Shown here one piece after another: positions 46,401 to 58,724 of a DNA stretch of 64,000 nt (positions within the stretch are counted from its first letter, which is position 1; the number at the start of each line of letters is the position of its first letter). Under the pieces are notes generated by a model, which was not told the DNA's origin, did not search any database, and was given only the letters and a program-made list of their open reading frames with translations. The translations under genes and the position numbers were made by a program. Source of the stretch: Takakia lepidozioides (taxonomy: Eukaryota > Streptophyta > Takakiopsida > Takakiales > Takakiaceae); assembly GCA_030704615.1 (NCBI GenBank), contig CM060732.1, forward strand, positions 50,633,053 through 50,697,052, in the 5' to 3' direction.

Positions 46401-47123
46401 TCCAAATCTGTCTTGTTGTTCTACTTCATTCCATGGGCCCTCACAGTACCCTGTGGGTGTTATCATGCTGCATTTATCTGGCCGCCCATGGATATCTTTC
46501 CCTTCTCTCACTTACATTCATGAGCCACTCCAACTTTGGCCAGCAATTTAGGCATATTCCTTCCTTTCTTTCTCTCTGAGGAACTGTAACTGCAGCTGTT
46601 AGTTAAATCACTGTCCACAATGGCATTCAACAAAGTCCATTTACAACAATGATAATGTTGCAAAGAACTGGTGTAAAACGTTGTAGTACAAGACTAACAG
46701 AACAACCAGGCTAAGTCAAATGAAATGTGCCAACATACCGTCTTGCTCTTGACCTGAAGATGATGGCACACTTGCCTCTCTTCTCGCTCCCCAATCTTCA
46801 TCATTCATATGATGTCTAATGGATTTAGAAACCAGGGGGCCCCCGTAAGAATCCCCTGAGCCAATCTCATCAAGTTCAGCCTGTGACTTCTTGGTAGCAC
46901 TGCAGTTTCCCACCACCCTGTCCGGCTCCACCGGCCCCAGACTTCGGACTACTGCAGCATTTTGCATTGTAGGGTCTACTCTGTAGGGAGGTGTGCCAGT
47001 TGCCGACACACAGGCAGATCTGGCAACATGGGTTTGATGAGACATGTTCGAAGTGCAAGATACAACATCCATACAGAGACTTCTCTCCATTATCTGCCGA
47101 AAACATGGCTCCTGCTGCTGCAA
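43423..47123 (-). CDS. Ppx/GppA-type exopolyphosphatase, six exons found, 3' end missing
   Basis: Exons on the minus strand: 47123-46739, 46247-45700, 45429-45178, 44812-44510, 44174-43998 and 43464-43423. All joints have GT/AG and keep frame, giving 569 codons so far. The core shows MLAAVDMGTNSFHMVVVRA (phosphate-binding loop 1), VLVVDIGGGSTEFVLG (loop 2), FDLAIGSSGTIETIEHM, IPGLPEKRADVIVGGSVLLE and YALREGVIVD. A C-terminal HD-like segment follows, MLHYVGMFINHKSYHKHSHY, close in pattern to E. coli PPX. The family hydrolyses polyphosphate or pppGpp. The sixth exon is only 42 bp (NNEHLLGYSPMEIE). Sequence expected after it was not found, and retroelement debris begins about 1.1 kb beyond. The first exon and the start are the least certain parts. 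Confidence 0.8.
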
Positions 47124-49385
47124 GCTTGTGCTGCTGCAACCCGTCTGTAGGGATGTCTTTGACCCACAAAATACACTCTGAACACATCCAATCCAGACAT
47201 TTCCACAAGAATCACAAATAAAGCCAGGAAGTACCTAGTTTGAGTTGTAATCATCTCTATTGCGCATGACAGTGTAGATCCCACGCATTGATGACCATTC
47301 TCAATATAAAGGGTAAGGATATGCAAGGGAATTTTCAAGCTCTTAGTCCAAGAGTCTTTCAAGATTACAACACCAAAAATAACTCAAAACAAAGCCTCTC
47401 TGTGTGTTCTTACAGTTCACCTGCAACGTGGCCCTTATCAAACAGACCAAACTAGCAGCAAAACAAACTCAGGAATTCATATCATAGGAGTAGATTTTAC
47501 CCAAGAGATAGTGGTGTTCCAACACAATTCCCTAGAGGACATCCCAAGAATCAGCTATGTAACTTAACCATAGTGCCAAACTGCAGCTGTCCAAAAGACC
47601 TCAGGGCCAGCAGCTTCTGGAAATGCATCTGATTGCCCAGCACTTTATCTTCCCTCTAATTCTGCATTTCCAGATTGATCTCATTATTCGTCCAAGAATG
47701 AATCAAAATTTAACCATAGGATGCATTTTCATATGATTATGGGCCCCTTCACGCCCCAGAGCTGGTCTCAGAGACACGATTGGGGGCAAACTGGTGGACA
47801 CCTGGAAACCCTCGCTAGCCCTGTATAAAACTTTATGATTCAGCTCCAGCTATAGAAATGCACCCTTCTCTGCACATCATTTCATCTTCTGTGTACTCGC
47901 GGCATTGAATTTGGGGGACTGATCCAAAAAATTTAAAGTTTCATCCTGGAATCGGGGATTCATGCAAATGATACTCAATACATTGGAGGTATCTCTTTAA
48001 TACAAACTCAAAACTTCACAACATAAAGAGTCTCCTCATTCCAGCCACACAGAGAAATCGTCACAGAGTGAATGTAGTAGAGAGGGGCTACCGAGACCGC
48101 CCTGCTACTCCAAGTCGCTGATGGAAGTTTGGCCGCCATAGCTCCCTCTTGCTACTCAAGTTTGTGGCATGTAGACAGGATAAAGTGTCACAGGGCTTCA
48201 TCAACTCCCACCCTAAAATCAAGCTAACTCCAAGTTTCTTGGCATGATAGAGACAAGAATTGGAAATGGGAACGCTTGATGAAAATTATGCTATCAACAC
48301 ACGTGTTTAGGGCCAAACTACAAAGCTAGTGCAATCTGGGCTTATGAAGCCAGGAATTGAGTCGACTCCTCGACTCCTTAGATTGCTAATGCATAATCTG
48401 TGCTATCAACAATCTTTCTGCGCCTTAATTGCAGCCAGGCTTCATATTTCAGGTGTGTGGGAACTCCGGCTGAGTAACCCAACCGGTCAATTCACATGAC
48501 AAATCTCAGCAAATGCTTATGTACCACGACTGATTTGCATATCACATGGGTACCTCTATCAGTTGGATCCATCAACGCAGCGGGCAACGTAGAAGAATCG
48601 GATGTTTGATCTCAAGCAAGAGATGGGATGGATGTGCCCTCATGTATTTGGGTGGACGTACTGCCTCACTCTAGATATACGGGATATTGCAGTGTATCAA
48701 TTGAAGCATCTCTCAACTACATAATCCGTTAAGAACTGACCCTGTGGGCACCTGCGAGATTGGGCACCCACGCTTTCTCATTATCTTCAACCTCTTTCAC
48801 TAACACTGTCATCTAGTAAAGAGTAGAATTCTCGGGGATTCTCCATTCCTCTATCTAAATGACAAGGGGAGATGGTGTAGAATCAGACGAGCAAGCTATG
48901 CAGGCAACACACGTAGAGGAGCACATAAGCCAGATTCCACGAACAGATCCCCGTCTCCACAGTGAAATACCTGCAGCAGGAATGAATAAAGAGATCGATC
49001 CTACCAGCATCTGCACCTTCACATAAATATCATCTATGGCTGACCAAACAGTAGGGGTCAGTGCTAACCGGGGAGATGGGTTGCCTCCATCACCTATGAG
49101 TAGGGGCTATCCCTACTGTATCGGTCAAACATAGCTAGATTTTATCCTGAGGCGACTAAACTGCTCTGGATGGCTTGGATTACGTGCACATACACATGGC
49201 CAATCAAGCGGAGTGCCATATCATCAGTTGCTGACTCGTTAATTGTTTTTTGTTCCATAAAATTTCTTCGTCTCCTCGCTGTTCACATGCACTCTCTGCC
49301 TACCTACTGTTGATGGTGGAGCGATCCAGGTGTAGACTCCCAACAGTGACGGGAAGCTTCAATACTTGAGGTGGGTTTTGAAGTT
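47124..49385. other. Intergenic, nothing recognised
   Basis: About 2.3 kb without a supported gene, repeat or RNA. It separates the divergent exopolyphosphatase (-) and lumen-peptide (+) genes, so both promoters should lie in it. Confidence 0.35.
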
Positions 49386-50621
49386 ATGGCCTCTCTGCCT
49401 TGTTCTTGCAGGTTCAACCTGCCTGAATGCACTGCTGCACTGGATCTGGCGAGCTCATCTCCCTCGTTGAGATCATTCCCCGGAGGCCTCCGACTCGGGT
49501 CTTCTTGCAATGCTGTGCATATGAAACAAGTAAGGTCACGTCTCTCTTCTTCTGTTTCTTGGATTTGAGGGAAGGAAGGGAGCCGAGGTCTGCTTGGATC
49601 TGTGGACTTGCATTGTTCCTGCCAACCCCTGAAGAGGTGGTAGGCCACGTCCCGACTGGAATTGGACTCTTCCTTTGAACACCTGGGAGCATCGTATGCC
49701 GCAGTAAACTGCACTGCTGATCTTGTCTGTGCGATTGATCTTCCTGTATTCACTTTCATTGGTGAAGCTTTTGGAGGATGTGCCCTAGTCACCACCGTGC
49801 TTTCGTCTCTTTAGAAACATATGCCACACTCCTGCGCCCAGGCCCGGACATCTAATGTGCATCTATAACAAGGAATCAAAGGGCTCGACCTGGCTACAGT
49901 GCTGTGCAGATACAGCTTGTTTCTAAATACACATAGCCTGTCTTTGTAGCACATATCAGGTCTTTTTAGTACATCATGGTGAATTCCAAATTGAGGCAAC
50001 GAGCAAGTAACTGAGCTGTTCCATCTTTTGAGTTTCTCCTGTTCTGGCAGTCATTGATATATGACATGCTCTAAAGCTGGGCAGCGCCAGAAATGCAGGC
50101 GCAGGTTCCATAGAGTCTGGCTATAGTGGACCGATCATCTTTGGGGGTCCTTCAGGAATCTCTACTCAAGTGCGCCTAAAAGCTGTAGTGGAGTGGAACC
50201 CAGGTGGATTATTGCAGCTTATCAAGTAAAATTGAGCCTTGCAGAGTGACTTAGTAGGAATTGTTGCTGTGGATGTTCCAGTTCCTAGCTGAGACTGCTA
50301 CCTCATCCTGGTCAAGAAGTTTCAACTGACTACATTGTCAATGCCCCATGGGTGTTATTGTTGTAACCACACGGTATTGGCTTGTTTGTGAAGACAAGGA
50401 GATATTTGACCATAAATGTTTCATCACAATACGAAGTCTCGCGGAGAGACACGGTGGTGGCTGGTGGATCATTGCTGGCAGGCCTTCTTTTGCTGCCAGC
50501 TGGGCCTGCTGAAGCACGTCCAAAAAATCCTGAAGTCAGAAAGAAATTAAAGGAGGCCATTGAGAAGCTCCGAGGCGAGGCAGAGAAGACCCTCGAAGAA
50601 GCAAAGAAGGCAGTAAGTTAA
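49386..50621 (+). CDS. Small predicted thylakoid-lumen protein, two exons
   Basis: Exons 49386-49529 and 50394-50621 join in phase 0 (AAACAA|GTAAGG donor, TTTGTGAAG acceptor) for 123 residues. Exon 1 (MASLPCSCRFNLPECTAALD...) is a chloroplast transit peptide by composition. Exon 2 carries a twin-arginine lumen signal: SRRDTVVAGGSLLAGLLLLP ending AGPAEA. Cleavage would leave a charged, Cys-free helix-like peptide of about 34 residues (KNPEVRKKLKEAIEKLRGEA). This bipartite layout is typical of Tat-imported lumen proteins. I do not recognise the protein. The stop lies just after GCAGTAAGT, a perfect donor-like sequence, so further splicing into an unseen exon is possible. Confidence 0.6.
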
Positions 50622-51765
50622 GTGACAGGGCGAGCAACAGCCTATGTAGAAACTTCGACTGGACAGGTTGTTCATGGGAAGTTGTTGGAAGGTCAGGTTT
50701 CATTGTTCAAGAGGCAACCAGTCGAGGCTAATTGGTCTCAGACTCGTAAAGTGGAGGTGATGCGATCTTTCAGTAGCTGTTGCTCATTTCCTTTCTGTAT
50801 GCTTTAAGATTTGGGCACAGGCTCATTGGGCTTTGGAAGAACACTGCATGTGGATGTAGTGATAGTGTTGTGTACCATGAGATTTTCTCTGAAGAGTCAT
50901 CTGCATCATAAATCAAATAAGAGCCTGGCTCATACACTCATAAATCATTTCATGAACACTTACCATTCCCCGCATGGTTATGTTATGCCTTATTAGAAGC
51001 TGCATCTGTGGCTGCATTGCATGCGAGTCTACATATATCTTGGACTACACACCCTTGCTCTTGTCAATAGCTTCATCTAACTCATCAGCTCTTTGTAACT
51101 CATACCTCCCATACTTGTGAAGGAAATCCCAATAGATGGAGGCACAAATCAACTGTTCATTTGAGAAAGAGAGTGCAGCTCCACCCGGATTGGATCTACT
51201 ACAAAGGCAGTAACATCTTCACCCAAACTTGATGCAATATTTTACTTCTCAAAGCAACACTCTTCCGAGTATACACTACACATATCAGCCTCTCCTCTTT
51301 CCCTGGAGGAAGCTCTCCAAGAGCTCGTTTCCTCACGTTGACTTCAAATATTGAGACTAGCAACCACCTTGGCGGCCAATATTCAAACTCATCTGGTAGA
51401 TTCCAGCAGCTAAAAAATGATGGAAGAAAATATCTTGCCAGGAATCATTCTCGAGGCCTGAATGGGGAGATGAGCAACCACACTGGGCCCTCGAGACGCC
51501 TGGAGGTCCTAATTGCTGGCCCAGGTGCACGTGGCACTTTATCTACATAAAATTCTATCCGAATGTACACTGCAAGCTCCTGAATTTTCTACGCTCACTA
51601 GATGATGATAAGGGACACGTTGCCGCGCCCCAATCGAGCAGCATGAGCTGCAGATTGCGAGGAAAAGCAATTGCAGACATCATCGCTGCGAGGAAGAAGA
51701 AGATTGCAATTGGGTTTCTCAGATTTCATCTGGGAGCCTGAGTTTGGGACAAGAGAATCATCAAG
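50622..51765. other. Spacer and aldolase 5' region
   Basis: No gene recognised. The last few hundred bases should hold the promoter and 5' UTR of the aldolase gene. Confidence 0.35.
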
Positions 51766-53116
51766 ATGTCAGCGTACGCTGGGAAGTATGCCGATGAGCT
51801 CATCGCAACTGCCAAGTACGTAGCAACACCCGGCAAGGGCATCTTAGCGGCCGATGAGAGCACAGGAACGATTGGGAAGCGCTTGGCCAGCATCAAGGTG
51901 GAGAATGTGGAGGCCAACAGGCAGGCTCTCCGGGAGCTGCTTTTCACAACCCCCGAGGTCTCCCATTACCTTAGTGGAGTCATTCTTTTTGAGGAAACTC
52001 TGTACCAGAAAACACTGGATGGCAAGCCATTTGTGGAGGTCTTGAAGGAGGGAGGCGTCCTTCCAGGAATTAAGGTCGACAAAGGGACAGTAGACCTCTG
52101 GGGAACGAATGGAGAGACAACTACCCAGGGTCACGATGGTCTGGCACAACGGTGTCAGCAATACTACCAGGCCGGTGCTCGATTTGCCAAATGGAGAGCT
52201 GTGTTGAAGATCGGCGTCAACGAGCCCTCCGAGCTTGCCATTCAGCAAAACGTGCAGGGTCTGGCCCGATATGCCATCATCTGCCAAGAGAACGGGTAAT
52301 CGGCGTTGTGCTCTGGATTGTTTGCTTTTGTCCTCTGTTTTCAGCACGTCTTACATATCATCTATGTGTGTTTAACGCATCCACGCTCTTTTCTTCGATC
52401 CAATTGCGCATGCAGCCAGCGTGATGTATTGAAGTGATTGCTACTGGCAATCTCTTAGCTGGAAATGTCATGAAGAAGTGATCAAAACTAAGTTACTCTA
52501 CTTGCATTTCGTACCACCGAGATGAGTTTCCCATGGATTTTGTTTTTTCTGACTTGACTACCTGTGCAGGCTGGTGCCCATTGTTGAGCCTGAGATTCTG
52601 GTTGATGGAATTCACGACATTGCCAAGTGCGCTGAGGTCACTGAAAGAGTGTTGGCAGCATGCTACAAGGCATTAAATGATCAGCACGTGTTGTTGGAGG
52701 GGACCCTGTTGAAGCCTAACATGGTGACCCCAGGCTCAGACTCCCCAAAGGTCTCTCCAGAAGAAATTGCCAAGTTCACTGTCCGGACCCTTCAGAGAAC
52801 TGTTCCCCCAGCCGTTCCTGGCATTGTGTTCCTCTCTGGGGGCCAGAGCGAGGAGGAGGCCACCTTGAACCTGAACGCAATGAACGCCCTGAATACTCTC
52901 AAGCCATGGACATTGTCATTCTCCTTTGGCCGTGCCTTGCAAGCAACTGTGCTCAAGACATGGGGAGGGAAGAAGGAGAATATAGAGGCTGCGCAGAAAG
53001 GTTTCTACGCCCGAGCTAAGGCTAACTCAGAGGCTACCTTGGGAAAGTATGGGGGCGGTGCTGCAAAAGCAGGTGCTGGAACCGAGAGTCTTCATGTGAA
53101 AGACTACAAGTATTAG
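51766..53116 (+). CDS. FBA: Cytosolic class I fructose-bisphosphate aldolase, complete
   Basis: Exons 51766-52295 and 52570-53116 join in phase (AACGG|GTAATC to TGTGCAG|GCTGG) for 358 residues, the usual length of plant cytosolic isoforms. The enzyme interconverts fructose-1,6-bisphosphate with dihydroxyacetone phosphate and glyceraldehyde-3-phosphate in glycolysis and gluconeogenesis. Signature segments are [42 protein letters not shown], the Schiff-base lysine in [18 protein letters not shown], and [19 protein letters not shown]. It ends in the conserved Tyr (VKDYKY), which matters for catalysis in class I enzymes. There is no transit peptide. Residues around 145 ([11 protein letters not shown]) are typical. 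The gene appears intact. Confidence 0.97.
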
Positions 53117-54060
53117 ACTTGTCACACTAACCGCCAGCAATGTATTGTTTAGGTAGCCAGCAAGCCTCTTCATATGAAAGTGTAGGAGTTGAAGGGAGTA
53201 GAGTGATGGACATATCTTAAGCAACTGAGACAGGTAGGCAAGTATGTCCCCATAGTCCCTTACTGTCTCATAGTCATGACCTTCCAAATCACCCCCTTAA
53301 GGGAAAGGAGTCCAAATTCCAAGAGCCTTCAGCAGCTAAGCTGGAGTCAACATGTGAATCTCTACATGCATGTGTTTGGCAACATACACATCATAGGCTT
53401 TGACATTTTCTGCATTTTCACAGACAATGCATGTTGGCTTCACAAGGCTACTTATTGCCCACATTAGTAGATTGCAGTCAACACACCACCCATGCTGATG
53501 GATACATGCTCCAACTGTGTTCGGACAGTAAAGTCCAAAATCTGTCAGAACTTGTAATCAGTGCCAATTGATTACATGCAAGGTTGTGGACTTGGTGCAG
53601 TATGCCCTTCTTCTGTTTGGACCTGTGCCTGTGCCTTAACCCATTTTTCTCAACACTTCCAGGTGGGACAACAGCCTCAGTTCCATCCCAGTTTTGAAAT
53701 CGTCTCTGTCCTGGTCATTCAACTAATTAGCACATTTCTCTCCTGCTTAACTCAGCTCTTTTGCTTTTCAACTCATGGGAAAGTCACTTGGCAGCAGGCA
53801 GTTTCACAATCTGCTGCATGAAGCTTTTTTCTACCTGTTTCTCACGTAGTTTCGTCCTGCCTGGTGCACTGCAATGTCATGTGACCTCATAGCTCCTTGT
53901 CTGATTCTTGCAGAGTGAAGGTTGCATCACCAAGGTCTTGACCACGTCACAACCTAGCGCAAACAACCGGTTTAATGGGATAGACGGATATTACTAACCG
54001 GTCCAACCAAACATTATCTCAACTGAGCATAAAGCCCACTCCATACCAAATCTGAAGTTT
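53117..54060. other. Convergent 3' intergenic region
   Basis: Lies between the 3' ends of aldolase (+) and the PIG-B gene (-). No supported gene. The 53561-53821 open frame has no protein-like features. Confidence 0.4.
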
Positions 54061-57000
54061 CTAAGGCAACTTCGTGAAGAGAAGCACGTAGCCCTGTAGC
54101 TCCCGATCAACTGGAAAGTGTGCATAAAAGAATTTCTGATCCTGTTTTCAAGCAGCACCAGCTTGTTAAAAACGCTTATGACGTTCCCAGAAAGAATTGA
54201 TCTCCTTGTATGCAGTTGGAACAGCAGACATACAGACACCTGACTGGCAACGATTCAAACTAACTTAGTTTCCAGTTGTAATTAGTGGAGAATTCACCCA
54301 GCTGTGCTTCACAGCATCTCCTTCACAGTATTGCAGTTCAAACCAAATCACCACACCCACTCGTGGTTATGAAGGAAACTTACCAAAGAGTAATGATGCG
54401 TCTCCAAAAACATGTGTACTTGGGGCTCGAATGAATCAAAGAGGACAATATGGCTGGGCATATCAGGTTCTTTGACATCTTTGAACATGGCAAACAAAAA
54501 GCTTACAGGATTGGCCATGAACCTGTCAGCCTCATCCACATAACCTACCTCCTCACTGCCAAAACATCAACATCAAACCATCACGACAACGCCTTCACCT
54601 TTATTTCCAATTCAAATAAGCTTGTACATGAGGGTCTCAGGAAGTTCGAGCAATCCAATAGACATCACCTACCCCAACTGACTACCCAGTGTGTTCAGAT
54701 TCTAGCCTCACATCCTCATCCATAACACACAAATCTTCAGTTTGTTACACTTACGAGACACACTGACAGATCTCTAAGAACATGTCATAGACAAAGGAAG
54801 ACATACCTGGGAGAGCAGTCCAGAAAACGCATGGGTACATCAGAGTGCAGGGAGGAGTAGAAGGGAGTTGCATGGCATGGCATGAGAAACATCACCCGCT
54901 TGACATGGCCCAAGCGCACTTCTCTGGCCAAATGCTCCATCACTGCCTCACCTCCTCTCTGCAATTTTCCATGCACAAGAGTGTTAAGGATATAGCAAAG
55001 GGTTCAAAGCTCTTTTTCTTGGTGGCCTTTCAAATGATTTTTTATGTTACTATTTTATCTGGCAAGTGCAATAGCGCAGAGAACATCTAACCCAATAAAT
55101 GGACCACCTACCAAGAAATGAAAGCTTCCAAGGAATTGCAACCACAGAGTACTAAGATTTTCAGTACATCAAGCACCAATAAAGACAACATTTCCAGGCC
55201 ATTAGTGACCTTCTGTGACTTTGACAACGCTCTCACCGGAATGTCTCAGGAAAGTTCAGTAAAGTGGTAAGGGAGAGGGAAAGGACACACCTGGTGAAGA
55301 ACTGAAGTGTATAGAGCAACTGGAATGTTGGTCAGAAGTAAGGCAATAATTATTCCCCACAGCTTGGGTGACCACTGGTTTGTGACATTCACTGGGGCCA
55401 CCTTTGTTGAAACAGCATCTGTGTCCGAGGCAAAAGATGAAGTACGTTCTCTATGATTTTGCAAGGACCTGGCTGATAAGTAACTCGTGGAAGTCAGCCG
55501 CTGTTCAAGACGCGCCAGTCCATAACCAGCAAACATCATCACTAGGGGAAGAACTGGTAGAATGAACCTGTAAATGTTGTGTTGCAACGTCATCAGCATA
55601 CTTTCAATAGAAGAGGAAAGTATTGCCAAAGCAAGCATACCTTATGGTGTCACTTCACCCCGAAGGACTATTTCAATAGAAATGGGTATTTCAAAACTGA
55701 TCTACTTCTTGGCTTGGTGTCAACAGCTCAATGCACGTGCCCTGTACAGTTAATCCCAACAAATTAGCATATGAAACAGCTCCCTTTGGAGACAGTCATG
55801 GCTAGCAGCCCATCTTTCTTTGACAATAGATTTCTGGAAGGGATGGCACACCTGAACTCTTTGTGCCCTAGGTTGCTATAGAGGCCCAAGACCCAACCAA
55901 TAAGGCCCATCAACCCCCACTGTTTGGACCACCAAATGCCCGCCACTGCCACAGGCAGGAATGTGAAGGCCATGGCCGGCAACCCCTGAGAGAAATACCA
56001 ATGCCAGGGGTGCGTCCCATATCTATCTCCTCCTGAAGAAAGAAAATTGAAGCTGAAGAAGTTGAGGATTACAGGTGTAAACTTGCCATACATCCAGTGA
56101 TCCATCAGGGTCATCACTCCAAGACAAATACCCCTGCAAGACGAAGTCACGACTTGTTCATGCAACAACTGAATGGTTTTGTTCCTTTCCTGGCATCTGA
56201 ATATGAAGAATAGAGTTTGATGTTAGCATAGACTAGGTACCAAGAAAAGTACCCTGCAATGCACAAACAGTGACTTTACAGCAGTACACTTTGTCTATTA
56301 TGCATAGTTAGTTCCGACTATGTTTGCTAGTATTACTCAAATTAAGGGCATCCTACACAGGCAATGAACAAGTGACATGGAAACCGACAGATGGTTTAGT
56401 ATTACCCAATGGGCAAGACTTCGCCAAGAAGAAACTTCAACTTCCCACGAGTTTCACACAAGTGCGCAGTTCCCACATAGAGCCACACGATCGCACTCGT
56501 TGGCCGAATTACACACGCCAACCCTGCTAGCAGCAACGCCAGCTGGCGAGAAGTGATAGACGCAGAGTGCAGTTCCACTGATGGTGACGGCCACCAGTAG
56601 TAAAGAGCCATCGTCGTGAATATTGTCTCCAGGCAGTTCGAGAAGGTGCGGACAATGCAGAAGAACGTGAACCAGTTGGACATCTGACAGAACAGCTGCA
56701 TATCAAAAGTCAAGGAAGGCTCAATCATGACTGAATGAATCGTTGGCTCTCTCAACTTTTTGACAGCTTTGATGACGGTTGACAGTTTGCCTGCATGAGG
56801 CACCTCATGTCAAAGCTCATCCATGCCTTTTGATGTGCTGTATTGTTGTTCTACTTTGTCAAATGGGCCCTCAGGGTCCCCTCCAGTCCCCTCCTGGACA
56901 TTATGAAGTTTCTTACTTTCTTTCACTAAATTACTGGGGACACTAACTTTCATTCTCTCAATTTCTTGGTCGCTATAAAAACTTTCTCTCAATCTCCTGA

Positions 57001-58724
57001 TTCAATGGTTCTTTCAACAGTTTTTTTTGCCTGCTATCTGTCATTTGGGTCCTCTGGGCCTCCCCATAGATAATTCGTTTTTTTGTTTTTTCCCCGTCAT
57101 TCTCCTTTTCTTTCTCATCAATCTTATTCCATTCCCTCTTGTTCCGCCCAAACTGGGCACGGGGTCTATGGCCACAAGGCTATGGAAAACTACGTCTCAC
57201 GCGCTTATTCTTTCTCATCAATCTGACTGCCTCTATCTTAGTCTGTCCCTGACTCAGTTTCAAGTTATCTGTGTTTATCCTCTAGAATAAAACCCACCAA
57301 GCTGCCATAGAACCTCATGTGGGAGGACAATCATAGAGACAACTCCTACCCTCTTCTGCACAATTCTTGTTTACTTTCGAAACAAAGCTAGACCCTTCTT
57401 TCTGCAAAGTACCTGAGAGACCTCGACTGAAAAGCTAGGGGTGCTGCCCATGAAGTGAAGGATACAGTCCATTGTGCAACACGTTCACCAAAGATGCGCT
57501 TAGCAAGCTTGAACAGATACACATCACCAGTTGCAGCAAAGAAAGCTTGGAGTAGTCGTGGGGCCTTCTTCTGTGAAGACACATAAAACAAAAGAATGCA
57601 TTTGATAAGAGTACAGCTTTGAAAATTGGTCCCTAGAAAATTTCATTTTCAACAATGGCTAGAAAGACATCTCAATTCCAAAGTTGCAAACACACAATAA
57701 CATTATGCTAACAGGAGAGATGTCACAAAACAAGCTCAGTTCCACCATCTGACCCATGGAGTAATGCTTCTGCTTGACCAAGCTATGTGACAAATCCTGT
57801 CAGAATTCCACTTTTCTCTCTTGTACATGTTATTGTTGCTAAGTAGGTCCATGTAGCCTTGTACAACTGGTAGGTGCTGTAGTACAAGCTCAGAGACAGG
57901 CAGAATACTTTGCTCGTTGAATATGATGTATTTATCTCTGAAAATAACTCTGGTTTCACAGAACTTTCGTTTGTGTTCCTGGTTATTGAAAATCGCAGTC
58001 AAAGACTTGACATTAAAAGCTTAACCAGACACGGGAGGATGGTGGGGGTGAGGGAAAGAGCGAACCATGAACCAGGGAGTGTCCAAGCGCAACATAGCCA
58101 GCAGCTTGTAAAGCACTGCAAAAATCAATGGATGCACATAGCTTCGAAGGCCTTGTTGCCACTCCCACGTCAAATGACCGTACCTTCGTAAATTGCCATC
58201 CCACCACAATCCATGTCCAAAAACATGTCACTCCCAGCTGCCACTCCAATTAACATTACTGTGGGCACTTCAGATGTCAAATGTTGACTGCCACCCTGCC
58301 CTGCGGCCAACAACAATAGCTCCTCGCCAGGTTCCCTGGAAGCAGCAGCGTATCTAATTTGAAGGCAATGCAATTAAATTGGACAAAAGAAATGCAGCAA
58401 GATTTGTGCGGATGTGCAGATTCTGAAGAAATAACCAAAAACAGAAGTTGAGAGGCAGCACAAGTACCCGAACACAACCCGATGAGCCACCTCCAGAACC
58501 TGCCAATGCTCATCGGCATTGAAGTAGGTTTGCACCAGCATTGCATTGACCAGGCGTGCAGCCAAGCATGCCCTCCATATCCACCTCTCCTCCCACTCTC
58601 CCTTCTTGCTACAATTATCCCCTTCCACCCTGTCATTTTCGCTGCCCCATTGTTCGTCCAAAGACTTCAAATCACTATTTATTGATTCTGATTCTGAAAG
58701 ACCTGCGACTGATCGACGCTGCAT
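54061..58724 (-). CDS. PIGB: GPI mannosyltransferase 3 (PIG-B family, GT22), nine exons, complete
   Basis: Minus-strand exons: 58724-58468, 58183-58066, 57570-57466, 56695-56406, 56133-55852, 55567-55291, 54958-54807, 54555-54384 and 54141-54061. All joints keep frame, giving 577 residues. The enzyme adds the third mannose to the GPI-anchor precursor in the ER lumen. Visible hallmarks are [20 protein letters not shown] (the first luminal loop with the acidic Asp-Glu pair of GT22 enzymes), [74 protein letters not shown] and, near the end, [16 protein letters not shown] and [18 protein letters not shown]. It has many hydrophobic segments, as expected for a multipass ER protein. The Arabidopsis homologue is the PIG-B type APTG1. 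The first ATG is preceded by no better candidate. Confidence 0.93.
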
